The notes beneath the pieces were generated by a model. The model was not told where the DNA came from. It saw nothing but the letters and a program-made list of their open reading frames with translations, and did no database searches. Made by a program: the position numbers and the translations under genes. Below, piece after piece: positions 49,262 through 61,985 of a stretch of DNA of 64,000 nucleotides. Origin of the DNA: Adiantum capillus-veneris (Eukaryota; Streptophyta; Polypodiopsida; Polypodiales; Pteridaceae); assembly GCA_014529385.2 (NCBI GenBank), contig CM043964.1, positions 107,900,587 to 107,964,586 on the forward strand. Direction: 5' to 3'. Numbering within the stretch: position 1 is the stretch's first letter; every line of letters begins with the position of its first letter.

Positions 49262-49480
49262 AGAAACTAACTGCACAGATAATCAAGGATCCTTTTCCAC
49301 TGCCCTTTATAGATATGATATTAGATGAGATTGCAGGTCACAAAATGTATCCCAAAAAAGAATGGAAAACTAAGGGTATGTGTGGACTATAGGAAACTAA
49401 CTGCACAGACAATCAAGGATCCTTTTTCACTGCCCTTTATAGATATGATATTAGATGAGATTTCAAGTCACAAAATGTAT
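49262..49480 (+). repeat. 130-bp tandem duplication inside gypsy RT
   Basis: gaaactaactgcacaga... to cacaaaatgtat occurs at 49,263-49,350 and again at 49,393-49,480 with few mismatches. The intervening part carries the normal upstream RT sequence, so the RT reading is out of order at its start. Confidence 0.85.
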
Positions 49481-51543
49481 AGTTTCATGAATGGATGTAG
49501 TGGCTACAATCAACTCAAAATTGCACCTGAAGATAGGGCCAATACTACATTCATCATTGAATGGGGAGCCTTTATGTATCTAGTAATGCTATTTGGATTG
49601 TGCAATGCTCTAGTAACTTTTTAGTGATGCATGATGAAAAATTTTAGTGAGTTTTTGCATAAGTTCTTGGCCATCTTCGTTGATGATTTTACCATATTCT
49701 CCTCTGAAGAAATGTCTTTATTATTGGAGATGGTTTTTGAGAGGTGCAGAGAAAAGAGAATCTGATTGAACCACTTGAAATCAATATTTATGGTATGGAA
49801 GGGACAGCTTCTGGGATACATAGTTTCCAAAAATGGGATTGAAATGGCTAATGATAAAATTAAGTCTGTTTAGCAGGCCAAAGCACCCATAAAAGTATCA
49901 AATTTGAGTTCCTTTCTAGGATATATCAACTTTTACAGGAGGTTTTTTGCACATGTTTGCAACCAAGGCACTTTGTCTATATGAAGTAACTAAGAAAGGA
50001 AACAAGTTTATTTAAACTAAAGAATGTGAGCAGAGTTTCCAGTGCTTAAAAGATGCGATCGGCAAGAAGCTAGTGCTTTGCTGGCTGAACTGGGATGTGA
50101 TTTTTCATGTACATGTAGACGCTTCTGGAATGGCAATGAGAGCCATACTGGCCCAGTCTGATGGGAAGATGGACTACCTAGTCTACTTTGACAGTTGTAG
50201 ATTCAGTTCAGCTGAACATGGATGCTCTACTTCTAATAGAGAAGTATTGGGGATAGTATTCATCAACGCTATCGACACTACCAAATTTTATGTAGATCAA
50301 CAAGCTTTGTTGTTTCTCATTAATAAGGTTGTTTTACAAGGAAGTTTAATCAGATAGATAATATTCTTAATGGAGTTTGAATTTAAGATTTTCCATAAGC
50401 CAAGGAAAACACAATGTGGAGCAGAATTTCTTTCCAGAAGCACAAAGGGTTTGTTAAGAGATGAGCCAGTAGATGCTCAGTTATTTCAGAATACAACTGA
50501 AGAGGAACCAAATCCAGAGCAGCAAGATGTCTATGACTTCCTCTAGCTGGGAAGTTTTCCAAAATACTAGTCGTCTTAGAATAAGAAGAAGGCACTGATC
50601 ATAAGAAGTTTAAAGTTTACCATCATTTCTAGAGCACTTTATAGATTAGGAATAGATTGTGTACTTCATAGATGTGTGCCAATGAAAGGAAGAATGCAGG
50701 TAATCCCTGAAGCTCATGATGGAGATGCAGGAGGACACTTCTCAACTGACATTACATACAAGAAGATCATGGCCGATGTCAGAGCTTTAGACTTGTGATA
50801 TTTGCAAGAGGATGGGAAGGCCAATAGCATCAGCTGGTATGACACCATTAACTCAGTACATCCACTGGAAATATTTATGAAATGGGGTTTAGATTTCATG
50901 GGGCCATTCAAGAAAGTCACTCCCAAAAAGAACATGTATATTGTTATGGCCAGATGTTATGTCAGCAAGTGGGTGGAAGCCAAGGCTTTATCAGACAACA
51001 CTGCCAAATCTAAAGCCACATTTTTGTATGAAAATATTATGTGCAGATATGGAAGTCCAATCGAGATTGTCTCAGATTATGGAACTCACTTTATCAATGA
51101 AATCATTCAGATACTGCTGAGATTTTCTCGGCAAACATAAAAAATCTACGCCTTATTATCCCAGGTGCAATGCCCAAGTTGAAATCGCTAATAAAACTAT
51201 AAGGAACATTCTTACAAAGATAGTTCAAAAGGAACCATGGAACAAAGACAGTAGTACCAATGGAGTTTGCCATTCCCAGCCTCATACTGGCAGTAGAACA
51301 TGGCATGGACTTTAACCAGAATCTGAAGAGCAGGTTAGATGAGTTATTGAAGCTGAATGAGATCAGACAGAGGGCAATGTTGGAACAGGAAGTTGTTCAA
51401 TACAGGAGAAAACACTAGCATGATAGCAAGATCAAGGTCTGGGAGTTACCAAACAAATCAAACCTGATGATAGCTTGGTTTCGACCTTATGAGGTGGATT
51501 GGGTATTCTCCAATGGCAGAGTGAGACTCAGAGACTTGTCGTG
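49262..51543 (+). pseudogene. Gypsy pol remnant B: RT, RNase H, integrase
   Basis: Second member of the family at 32,770, better preserved. RT: NGKLRVCVDYRKLTAQTIKD, LDEISSHKMYSFMNGCSGYN, APEDRANTTFIIEWG, LFGLCNALVTF, then IFVDDFTIFSSEE (49,672-49,710) with the catalytic DD. RNase H: VIFHVHVDASGMAMRAIL, STSNREVLGIVF, DQQALLFLIN (50,097-50,330). Integrase core: MKWGLDFMGPFKKVTPKKN, YVSKWVEAKAL, GSPIEIVSDYGTHF (50,877-51,100). Its C-terminal part ends ...RVRLRDLS at about 51,540. Defects include stops, a 130-base duplication in RT and a deletion of about 100 bases near 51,240 in the integrase. No LTRs were identified. Confidence 0.82.
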
Positions 51544-51559
51544 ATTCCTATTTCCATAG

Positions 51560-52385
51560 GTTTACAACGGGGCTAAGATCAAGTTATATTATGCCATTAA
51601 AAAAATATATAGTGTACCCAATACCAAACATGCAGCCACACTCAAAAGATGAACTTTTGGACCTATATCACATCAGACCAATAGAGCCACGGCCAGTTAA
51701 CTATTTGACAACTTCGGTTCCTACTCAACAATTGACCAAGCTAGTATTGTCTCATTCATTCAACACTCACATGCAACACTCACTCCAGATTCAGACATGC
51801 CACAAACCAGTCAGACCAGCCCGGATTTAGTGGGAGTGGCACCAATACCCTATAACGGTTATCAAAGGAAATTACATGCCACAATCATAAAGAGAATCTT
51901 GTCAATAATAACGATGAAGGTAGGCCAATGCATGTTTGACACGTTGCAAACGGTGCACACAATCCTGAGATAGGAAAGGAGTGGAGCATTCGTGGCACGT
52001 GTACCTATAACTATGCAAAGGGTGCACCCATCTTCACTTTATTCACACCCTCCTGTGCCACTCGTGCAGCCTGGAAAGCTCTCATCGTCTTCAACATGTC
52101 CACAATAAAAAGATTCATTGCCATCAACACCTGCTCCTTCAACAATTGTTGTATAGCTATCTGAGACGCCTCGGTATTCTCTATTTGGATCAATCACTAC
52201 AAGTGAGTATACTACCTCTACATAGTACCTGCATCAAGCATGGATAGGAAGACGATGTTAGAGAAAATGAAGGATATGATGGATGCGATGTCTGCGCAAA
52301 ATGTGTCATTCATGGCCTCAGTAGGCAGAAGCCATCGGTACTCTGGTCCATAGCAAGATTGGAACATACATTTTTCAAGAGCACG
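51560..52385. other. Stretch without recognised genes
   Basis: A minus-strand frame at 52,011-52,193 (begins MIQIENTEASQIAIQQLL) has no assignable motif. The left part may be the 3' untranslated region of gypsy remnant B. Confidence 0.35.
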
Positions 52386-52389
52386 AGCA

Positions 52390-52980
52390 GGTTTTGAAAA
52401 TGTGAGTTAATTCCCCAATTGTCAACTCCAATGGAATCCCATTGACCATTGTCATACCCTTGTCTGCCTGAAATGTTTTCAGTACTTGCTGAGTAATATC
52501 TGCATCAAATGGAAGTCTAGTTGCCTCCTCCACGACCTCTAAGTGCCATAGCTTGATGAGTTCCTAGTTGCCAACCATATAATATTTTTGCAAACGTAGC
52601 AAACTGGAAAAATTCAGATGTCCAAAATGTGCATGCCAAAGTTTTGTATCTAAAATAGCCTTAGAATTCACAAATGCATTTTCATAATTTTACTCACACT
52701 TGTCATACAAAATGATCTTATACAACCCACGACATAAAATGCTAGATGCAACAATTTCATCACCAAAACTGAGATCATGTATTGTACATCTGTCATCCAC
52801 AAATTTGACGGCAAGACCAAGTATAGCAAGTGTAGATACAGACAAAATCTCCAACATGAATATGAAGATTTCCTCAAGAAGAGCTGCAATTTTTCCGCAA
52901 ACTCTAATCAACAATTGCATTTATTTAAAGTTATGGATCACTTCAAATCATAAGTCAAAACATCCCTAGGTAACACTTGC
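52390..52980 (-). pseudogene. Antisense copia fragment (protease end and pre-integrase domain)
   Basis: Minus strand reads LAILGLAVKFVDDRCTI, HDLSFGDEIVASSIL, CRGLYKI and then LDTKLWHAHFGHLNFSSLL with RLQKYYMV. The WH..FGHLNF..L..L motif is the copia gag-pre-integrase signature. Downstream (52,560-52,390), DITQQVLKTFQADKGMT, GIPLELTIGEL is not typical copia and may be an unrelated piece joined to it. Stops interrupt the frame. Confidence 0.6.
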
Positions 52981-52984
52981 ACAA

Positions 52985-53730
52985 TTACTCATTTGCCCCA
53001 TAATGCAAGCTTTAAACATAACAAAATTATTAGGTTCAAAAATGTATAAAAGTATTCAAATATCTATTAGATACTTCATCATTATAATAGGTTAAAACAT
53101 CATATGCCAAGAGCATAAACATTGTCTCAGAATCCAAATCAAAGTGATGTTGATTCAAATACAGATAGCCCGAGGAGTGTTGGACCAACAAGTCAAGGAC
53201 TTGTTGGAAAACAATGCTACAAGTAGCAGGGGACCAAAAACGGGCATGACACTCAGAGAGCAAGAGCAGAACTTGAAAGGCTTATTCCATCTACTTCGCA
53301 TCACAAAGAACATGATCCAGCAAGAAAATCAAATGGTGATGAGTTTTTAGAGTTTATCCTAGATTCTCTAGTGCTGCTCTATGTCATTCCAGCTAACAAA
53401 GTAGAGCTTCCTTGATTCTTTCCAGCTCTCTATCCCACACACCCTAAGCCAGCAAACCAACAACGATACATCAAGATAGTGGATGGGCTCAAGGGTTGGT
53501 ACGAAGATAACCACTAAATGGCAGGCCTAGAATCAGGTGCTGCAAAAAGCTATGAAGAAAAACTAGGTAAATGAATTAACAATGATCTGCATAATTTCCA
53601 ATTAAGGATAAACTAGTGGAAGGTGTAGTTACGAAAGCCGATCAAAATCATAAATCAACTACACCAACTCACAATTGAAGCTTCAAAAATTTGTGAGAAG
53701 GAACATGCCAGTAAAGCATTCTCTAAATCT
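52985..53730. other. Stretch without recognised genes
   Basis: Plus frame 53,144-53,350 and minus frame 53,036-53,263 overlap and show no clear motif. The former (QEQNLKGLFHLLRITKN) might be gag debris. Confidence 0.3.
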
Positions 53731-53732
53731 CA

Positions 53733-54421
53733 TGTAATGGAAATGGCCTATGAACTTTGAGAGTAGCAGAATTAGGAAATTAGATGAAGCACTTTTGTGC
53801 GATTACTTTGTGAGCATAGCAAGTGAACTTAATTGATGGTAGCAACATAAACATGGTACTTAGTTAACTTGGCATGAACAATACTTTTGCAAGAGAGAAA
53901 GTTTAGAGAACATGACAACAATTGAGGACCAGATTCATATTGAGCCGGTCCCCCCTCCAATAGGCATTTGTATTATAGTTTCTCCCATCAAGAGAGACTT
54001 GCTATAATACATTCTTTGTGTTCCTTGTGACCTAGATGATGCAATAAAGATGGAAAGCTTCATGCATCACAAGCATAACATAAAATTTGTAGAAAGCATT
54101 AACTACCCAAGCCTCAGTCCCAAGGCCTCAAATACCTTCGAAGGTGGAGAGAGCTAGCGGGGAATGAGGTAGGGAAGAGGAAGAAGAAACATTCCATAGA
54201 AGAAAGAAATAGTTCCTCACTTATCATCACTCTTCTTGCTAGCATACATAATAGCATAGTAATGAAGATGGAGAAGATGGAAATCTTAAGCATTGAAGCA
54301 CGGCTCTTGGTTGGATTTTCATTCCATAGCCAAGAGTGTTGGTGTAGGATCTCACTTCTCACAAGCTCGGAGAAGGAAGTGGAGTTTCTCTACTTTCACC
54401 GAGTGAGAATGAATCCACAAA

Positions 54422-54499
<78 letters not shown>

Positions 54500-55565
54500 C
54501 CCCCCTGTGTACCCCCCCATCACCCCCCTTGCTTTCTTGGGGCGAGTTCTAACCTTTTCACATGCTTCAAGCTCATTGGACCCCTCTCCCCCTAGCCAAT
54601 CACATGCAGCATGCATTCAAGTACATGGGTAGTCTTTGGACAAGTGTCCTCCTTACTCCTTAGACAGAGAGAGCTTGAAAATATCTAGATATCTGTTGGA
54701 TGGAACTAGAAGCTCATTGAACCCCTCTCTAGCCCAACCAATAGCATTCAAGCACACCATGTGGCTAAGCATAGGGAGACTCTGCCATGTGTCCCATGTG
54801 TCCCTTGAGAAAAGGGGTGCCCTTTGGGTGAGTGGGAGGTTAAGTCAAAGATTCCCCTAACTTTGGGACTTTCCCCCTCCTTTGTAGAGTCTCTTTTGTA
54901 CTCAAGCACCTTACCCCCCCATGCATGGTAATCTTCTCGAGCACCTTCCTCATTAAGTTTGTAGGGTCTCTTTTTGACTTGATCACCTTACCCCCCATGC
55001 ATGGGAAGCTTCTCAAGCACCTTCCTCATTAAGTATGACAAGCACCTCAAGTACCTTAGTCATCAAGCATGACAAACACCTCAAGCACCTTAGTCATCAA
55101 GCACGACAAGCACCTCAAGCACCTTAGTCATCAAGCACGACAAGCACCTCAAGCTTAGGTCGGGTTCCCACCTCAAGCTCAACCCTAGCTTGCCTAAGAT
55201 CAAAGGACTAACCATTGGAGGTCTTTAACGAAGCTAACCCTAAGGTCTTTTAAGCTCCATTAGATGCACGTCGCTCTTTGATAGACTGCCTCCTTTTGGA
55301 CCCCTATTGAAATGTAACCATCTCTCCTCTTGGTCCCCTGCTGAGGTAAGTCTAGAAGCACTTATTTCACATTGCTATTTGATAGACCATCTCCTTTTGG
55401 ACCCCCATTGAGATGAAACCATCTCTCCTTTTGGTCCCGTGTTGAGATAGGTCTAGAATCACATGTCTATATTCTAACCCTTGTTCCCATTGATTATCCC
55501 ACATTAAATGATCCGTTTAATATGAGAAAATCATTTGGATTGGTTAGATATTAGATTTTATGTCA
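53733..55565 (-). repeat. 3' LTR of the antisense element (1,833 bp)
   Basis: Contains a (GT)n tract (54,424-54,498, about 37 units) and an aagcacctcaag / catcaagcac tandem motif repeated about five times at 55,020-55,155. Matches the other LTR over its length with scattered indels. Confidence 0.88.
54424..54498. repeat. (GT)n microsatellite within the left LTR
   Basis: About 37 GT units, against about 18 at the equivalent site 59,143-59,180 in the other LTR. Confidence 0.95.
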
Positions 55566-55679
55566 TTACCTCTCTCTTGAAATCATAGTCGTCCTCAACT
55601 ATGAGGTTTGGGAGACGTCGTCACCACAAACATGATTCTAAGCATGCATACTATTTAAATTTGTGCACAATAAAAAGAG

Positions 55680-56150
55680 AACTATTGAATCTCTTGTAGG
55701 AAAAATTCACGTTTCTTTTGATTAATGAAAAGCTTATTCTCTCTCACAACTTGAAAGATTACCTCGAGGTGTTGCTTGTACTCCTCAAGAGAATTTGAAT
55801 GGCCTGAAGATTTTTGTCCATCATCAGTTTGAATGCATCTGGAGCTTTTGTCAGCCAAAACTTGTAAATTATCAAATAGATATTCTACCCATGGCACGGA
55901 AAATCTATTTTTGATAGTAATCTTATTTAGTGTTCTATAGTCAATATGTGTCGTTTTTCTTTTTCACTAAAAGCAATGGTGAACAAAACGGAGAGGAGAT
56001 AGACCTCACCATCCCTTTTTCCACCAATTCATGCACTTGCCTCATGATCCGCTCTTGTTGAGCTTGTGAAACTCGATAAGGAGGCTTGCTAGGCAATGAG
56101 CTTCCTGGTAGGAGCTCAATTTCATGGTCATCATCCCTCATTTTAGAGGT
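55680..56150 (-). pseudogene. RT remnant of the antisense element, palm deleted
   Basis: Minus strand reads IELLPGSSLPSKPPYRVS, VHELVEKGMVRSISSPFCS, LLLVKKK, then in another frame YRTLNKITIKNRFSVP and EYLFDNLQ. It jumps directly to EEYKQHLEVIFQVVRENK and FFLQEIQ. Motifs A to C of the palm (including the catalytic DD) are missing between these two parts, and RNase H and integrase are absent before the polypurine tract. Confidence 0.75.
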
Positions 56151-56434
56151 AGCTCACTAGGGATGTCATCAATGAAAACATCTTGGGATCCATTTAGGAA
56201 ATTAGACAACTCTATTTCCTCTTGATTCCCTTTATTGCAAGGATATGGTATTCCCCGACGCATTAGCATCTATGTACATGCTCTCTTCCCTGTAGATGAA
56301 GTAGATTCTCCTTTCAGAGAACTTCATGTTGGAAGCCATGCAGTTAAACCATGGTGCCCCAACGATAACATTCTCATCTTTGAGAGGGGAGATGAAGAAA
56401 TCCTTTTTGTCCACATAGCTTTGGACATGAAGCC

Positions 56435-56772
56435 TTAATTTTCCACTAGGGAAGTAACTGAGACGTCTTGTCCCTTGATAGCTCCATTGGCTTTCAACGC
56501 ATCTCCCATCTTGTGGGCTTGTATGCCTAGCTTAGTGGTCAACTCCGTGGATATGAAGTTCTGAGTTGAACCAGGGTCAAACAAAATAAAGGCATCATGC
56601 TCTTCCATCTTTCCCCAAACATAGGAAAGGAGAAATCCTTGGCAATGAGCATCCTCTTTTGGAGCTTCAAACATAGAGGCTCTAGGAGTCTCATGGCGGG
56701 CAATTCTCTTGGGGCAAGGACGATAACCATGGCCTTGCTCCCCACACTTAAAGCATTTGTGGTCCTTACCAA
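56435..56772 (-). pseudogene. Zinc knuckle and aspartic protease of the antisense element
   Basis: Around 56,765-56,705 the sequence reads HKCFKCGEQGHGYRPCPKR, a CCHC knuckle. The next frame, 56,674-56,435, contains AFILFDPGSTQNFISTEL. This corresponds to the retropepsin D-S/T-G site with Pro in the middle place (DPG), followed by GST-type context typical of plant gypsy proteases. Continues KLGIQAHKMGDALKANGA. It is separated from gag and RT by frame changes. Confidence 0.7.
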
Positions 56773-56778
56773 AATCTT

Positions 56779-58039
56779 CTAGCTACTTAGGAGAGAGTTT
56801 ATATTTACCTTTGTAAACGCCCTTCTCCTTGGACCGATTGTTGTTGTTGTTGGAATAGCCTTGGAAAGAATTTTGGGCATTGGTTTTCCTCTTGGCATCA
56901 AGTTTGTCTTTATTTTCAATGGGCTTGACATTCCGTCTAGCCCCTTGTTGGACATTGATGCACGAAGCAACCATGGTGTGGTGGATTACTTCGGCGATAG
57001 AACCAGGCCGTTGAGAGTTGACCTACTCGGCCATCTATTTGGGTAATCCCGCACAGAATTGTTGCTTTTGCTCAGAAAAATCTATCTTTTGAAAGAAAAT
57101 AGCCTTGAGATATAAATCCCAAAACTTGTCCACGTATTTGTGGATAGACTCATGGGAGAGAAGCTTCAAACTCCGCCATTGGATGAGCACTTTGTCCTTT
57201 GCATCACTTGCAATGAATTGTTTCATGATGGAAACTCGTAGAGTTTTCCATGTCTTTGGGGCTTCACCATTGCCACGAAGGCTAGACCACCATTAACGAG
57301 CCAATTTTTGGAAGTGCATAGCTACATGTCGTAGCTTGGAGGACTTCGTGAAGCCCTCGTCTCCAAAGGCCACATCAAATTGTTGGATGAAGGCCAATAC
57401 TTTGTTGGTAGCACCAAAGGTGCCATCATAGGTAAGAAAAGAGATACCCTTTCCTCCCTCTTTGAACTTCTTGAGCTTTTGGGACCTTCGCCATGCAAGG
57501 TAAAATTTGTGATGTCCTTCCCTCTTGTATTCTCTAGGAGAATAACTATTGCTTTCGTCGAAAGAGGAGGAAGGTGAAGAAGAAGGAGAAGAGGGTGACC
57601 TCTTTGTTGTCCTTTTCTTCCTTTGTTTCCTCTCTTCCCTTTTGGAGTGACGAGGAGAAGGACTATGGGTTGACCGTTTCCTCTTGGGAGGATTTGACGA
57701 TCGTTTAGTCCCTCGTCTTTGTGGAGCCACATCTTCGGAGCAACCTAGGGATTCATTACTTTCTCATTCTTTGGATTCGTCCTCTCTTATGGGAGAGAGT
57801 CTTCTTTTGGGAGTCTCATAAAGAGACCTCCTAAGATCTCTCTCCTCTTGGAGAGGAAAGGAAATCCCATAAGCACGAAGTTGTTGAGTAACTTCGGCTT
57901 GCAAAGCGGGGTTGCCCATATCTTGTTGCAACCTAGTGACAAGATAGTTAACAAACATGGGGGCATCATCATTAGCACCTTCATGTGCAAAATCAAAGTT
58001 ATCAATGTTCATTCTACTCTCTTGGTTATTGTCAGCCAT
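56779..58039 (-). pseudogene. Gag of the antisense LTR element
   Basis: Starts with ATG at 58,039 (MADNNQESRMNIDNF). After a frame change near 57,750 a basic Ser/Arg/Lys-rich segment follows (57,730-57,580). Then comes the gag domain: GTFGATNKVLAFIQQFD, LRHVAMHFQKLAR, an in-frame TAA at 57,293-57,295, then WWSSLRGNGEAPKTW, MKQFIASDAKDKV and KQQFCAGLPK (to about 57,035). The layout is that of a Ty3/gypsy gag: capsid-like domain followed by basic and zinc-knuckle sequence. A single stop and one frameshift break it. Confidence 0.72.
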
Positions 58040-58453
58040 GTTAATTAAACCTATGTGTTTACATAGTATATGCTTTGGCAATTCAAAACCTTAGTTGCTA
58101 CTCCTCTTAACCTTTAAAAATTAGCACTTAAGTATCTACACCCACGGCTTGAATTGCTTAATTATAGAGAATAGTGGAGTGGGTCTAATATTGTAGAGTT
58201 GTCGAGGGATAGCTCCTTTCAGACTTCTTATGGCTCAATAATGGTAAAGCCATAGGCAAGTCTAAAAAGACTCCATTATTAAGACCAAAGCTCCCGAGGT
58301 GTTCACCATATCTAACATAGTGGGCTCAACAAAACCGATAATAGATCCCAGTCCCACTTACCCTAATATAATTAACAAAATCAACCATTAATAGGCTACT
58401 TAAGGACCTCTCTTCTTAAGCAAGAAAAGAGAAACCAAATGCTCTAGTACCAA

Positions 58454-59141
58454 TGTAATGAAAATCGCCTATGAACTTTGAGAAAAGCAGAATTAGGAAA
58501 TTAGATGAAGCACTTTTGTGAGATTACTTTGTGAGCATAGCAAGTGAACTTAATTGATGGTAGAAACATAAACATGGTACTTAGTTAACTTGGCATGAAC
58601 AATACTTTTACAAGAGAGAGTTTAGAACATGACAACAGTTGAGGATAGGATTCATACGGAGTCGGTCCCCCCTCCAATAGGCATTTGTATTATAGTTTCT
58701 CCCATCAAGAGAGACTTGCTACAATACAATCTTTGTGTTCTTTGTGACCTAGGTGATGCAATGAAGATGGAAAGCTTCATGCATCACAAGCATAATATAA
58801 ACTTTTTAGAAAGCATTAACTATCCCAAGCCTTAGTCCCAAGGCCTCAAACACCTTCAAAAGTGGAGAGAGCTAGCGGGGAATGAGGGTAGGGAAGAGGA
58901 AGAAGAAACATTCCATAGAAGAAAGAAATAGTTCCTCATTTATCATCCCTCTTCTTGCTAGCATACATAATAGCATAGTAATGAAGATGGAGAAGATGGA
59001 AATTTTAAGCATTGAAGCACTGCTTTTGGGTGGATTTGCATTCCATAGCCAAGAGTGTTGGTGTAGGATCTCACTTCTCACAAGCTTGGAGAAGGAGGTG
59101 GAGTTCCTCTACTTTCACCAAGTGAGAATGAATCCACAAAT

Positions 59142-59181
<40 letters not shown>

Positions 59182-60220
59182 CCCCCCCAGCACCCCCCTT
59201 GCTTGCTTGGGGCGAGTTCTAGCCTTTTCATGTGCTTCAAGCTCATTGGACCCCTCTCCCCCTAGCCAATCACATGCAGCACGCATTCAAGTACTTGGGT
59301 AGTTTTTGGACAAGTGTCCTTCTTACCCCTTAGATAGAGAGAGATTGAAAATATCCCTTAGATAGAGAGAGATTGAAAATATCTAGATGTTTGTTGGATG
59401 GAACTAGAAGCTCATTGGACCCCTCTTTAGCCCAACCAATAGCATTCAAGCACACCATGTGGCTAAGCATAGGGAGAGTCTGACATGTGTCCCATGTGTC
59501 CCTTGAGAAAAGGGGTGCCCTTTGGGTGAGTGGAAGGTTAAGTCAAAGATTCCCCTAACTTTGGGACTTTCCCCCTCCTTTGTAGGGTCTCTTTTTTACT
59601 CAAGCACCTTACCCCCCCATGCATGGGAAGCTTCTCAAGCACCTTCCTCATTAAGTTTTTAGGGTCTCTTTTGACTCAATCACCTTAACCCCCATGCATG
59701 GGAAGCTTCTCAATCACCTTCTCATTAAGTATGACAAGCACCTCAAGTACCTTAGTCATCAAGCATGACAAGCACCTCAAGCACCTTAGTCATCAAGCAC
59801 GACAAGCACCTCAAGCTTAGGTCAGGTTTCCACCTCAAGCTCAACCCTAGCTTGCATAAGGTCAAAGGACTTTTAACACTAACCATTGGAGGTCTTTTAT
59901 GAAGCTAACCCTAAGATCTTTTAAGCTCCATTAGATGCACGTTGCTCTTTGATAGACTACCTCTTTTTGGACCCCTATAGAGATGTAATCATCTCTCCTC
60001 TTGGTCCCCTGCTGAGGTAAGAAGCACTTATTTTACATTACTCTTTGATAGACCATCGCCTATTGAGATGCAACTATCTCTCCTTTTGGTCCAGTGTTGA
60101 GATAGGTTTAGAAGCACATGTTTATATTCTAACCCTTGTTCCCGTTTATTATCCCACATTAAATTATCAATTTAATATGAGAAAACCATTTGGGTTGGTT
60201 AGATATTAGATTTTATGACA
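58454..60220 (-). repeat. 5' LTR of the antisense element (1,767 bp)
   Basis: Same content as the left LTR, but the GT tract is only about 18 units (59,143-59,180). It has fewer aagcacctcaag units (59,735-59,815) and its own duplication of tagatagagagagattgaaa at 59,331-59,377. As the two LTRs were identical at insertion, these are post-insertion changes. Confidence 0.88.
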
Positions 60221-60549
60221 CCTCAGTTCGAAGAGATGGCTGAAACTTTGTTTGAGGCACGAATTAAGTGCAATTATCCACTGCCTAAGGGGTGGATGCA
60301 CAGAACATCGTGCTGTCATAAGCTAGCTAGAGTCGACTTACCAAAAGTATTTGCACATTATATGACCTCTACACTAAAACTTAGAATTCACGGACACCTT
60401 ATGAAGGTTAGATGAAGACGCCCAAGAAAGCCTAGTTGGAGCAAGAAGCACTTTACCGACTTATTTAAAAGGACAATGCTGGTCCCATTGCCCAGCCTCA
60501 CGCAACCCTCCCAAGAAGAAGGCATCAAACATAAAGCGAGTCCAATGAA

Positions 60550-60990
60550 TTGACACTGGATAAATGTTGAAGACCATTGGAAATTTTGATACATATCAAA
60601 ATTCAAAAAAGGGGAGGAGGAATGTGGATGGTGGGAACAACCCTTAGAAGGTGGATGGCGGATGACTCGGCTGGAAGATTCCAAAGGCAGTGACAACGGG
60701 TAGTTACCATAGTAATTGTAACTATGCATAGTCAGTCAGAGTCCAACGAGAGGTCTATAAATAGGGGCCGTTACTTCATTTTGAAGCTCTGTCAAATCCT
60801 ATATCAACTACATTGTATTATTCTTGAGCCCAAACCCTTGTAACTTGGAACGTACTCTTGTAATTTGACTCTCATTGAGTTATCATAATTGTACTTGTCT
60901 ATTGTTCATAATACACAATTCCAGTTCCAATTCTTCAGTTAAGTCTTCATTTCCAGTTTCCAGTTTTGTCTTTCACAATTATGTCTGATA
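60550..60990 (+). mobile_element. LTR-like fragment with TATA box
   Basis: ctataaatagggg at 60,755-60,767 is a good plant TATA box, followed by a leader with ttgtattattcttgagccc and aacccttgtaactt. Upstream composition (gtgacaacgggtagttac) is typical of gypsy LTR U3 regions. Ends and partner were not found. A plain promoter is possible, but no gene follows. Confidence 0.35.
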
Positions 60991-61985
60991 TGGTATGAAG
61001 TCTACTGCCTAGTCTAAACTAACTCCAACTACCAACCTGGAATAGCTGACTAGAAGTGTCTAGCTCATTCCAGGGAGATCTATACATCACTGCAGTCAAC
61101 TTGGACAATTCAATTATGATCCCCATTCTCAGTATCTCCTACCAAAAAATAAAAGATATAGTGATTCTTTGCTTTTGACATTACCAACTTGATGGAAGAT
61201 TTCCACTATCCTTATAATTCTATCCTTGTAGATCAATGGAGCTTTAGACTCATTAATCCAATCCTTGGGGATAAAATCGCCACTCTTATCCTATCTAGTG
61301 TTATACTATATAGACCCCCCTTCAATGTTCACAAGCATGTGATGGTCTTCTTGTTGGGTATCCAATGCTTGACAGAATGACCTTTGTGAGTAGTTTTCTT
61401 GACATCTTTAGAAAGGTAGGTCTTACATCTGAGTGCTCAGGCCCATTTTATGTTCTATTGATTTAGCAGAACTTCTAGAAGCTTAGCCCAATGTCACTCA
61501 CAGTCCCCTTAGAAGCCATAAAGAGACCTGCTCGAGAGTCTAGTGTCACACATGACCCTTCAATGAAGTAGTGCTTTTGAAGAAGAGGTTACAACCAACA
61601 TGAGTTAAGGCACCTGGAAACAATGTACTGGAGTATATAGGAGGGGGTCCATGCTCAAATCCCATCTCTGAGGTCTGTACATTGCCCATTTCTTATGTGC
61701 CAGCAAGTCTTGAGAGGGGCAAGCTGGCAAGAATTTCCGGAGGCCCCCTGATTTTACGTGCAATGCTCCTCCCAATGCATGTTAAAGTGAAGCTTTGAGG
61801 AAGAGGCATGCCATTCCGGTTCATTGTGTCTTTACTTTATTTTAGGTCTGTGAAGTTACTCAAGTGTTTATCTTCTTCGAATTGAGCAAGGTACGATCAA
61901 TAAGTACAGATTTTTTGTGTGGCTTCTGAATAATGTTTACATCTATTGAGTATTGAAATTATGAAACACATCCATTTTGTGAGAG

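Larger units (their letters stand above)
53733..60220 (-). mobile_element. LTR retrotransposon with both LTRs, pol largely deleted
   Basis: Two long direct repeats, 53,733-55,565 and 58,454-60,220, both start tgtaatg and end in ca on the plus strand. On the minus strand, a PBS-like tggtactagagc (reverse complement of 58,441-58,452) lies next to the right LTR. A purine tract (aagagagaggtaa, reverse complement of 55,566-55,578) lies next to the left LTR. This sets the element as antisense. Flanks tctca and cctca are a 4/5 match for a target-site duplication. The 2.9-kb interior holds gag, knuckle, protease and RT scraps only, so the element is non-autonomous. Ty3/gypsy type, judged from the RT. 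Confidence 0.88.

Noticed and set aside
54359-54632. HTHT and CVCV repeat ORFs across GT tracts
   Set aside because: Microsatellite artefacts inside an LTR.
60755-60767. Promoter of a host gene
   Set aside because: A good TATA box, but it sits in LTR-like sequence and no coding region follows.
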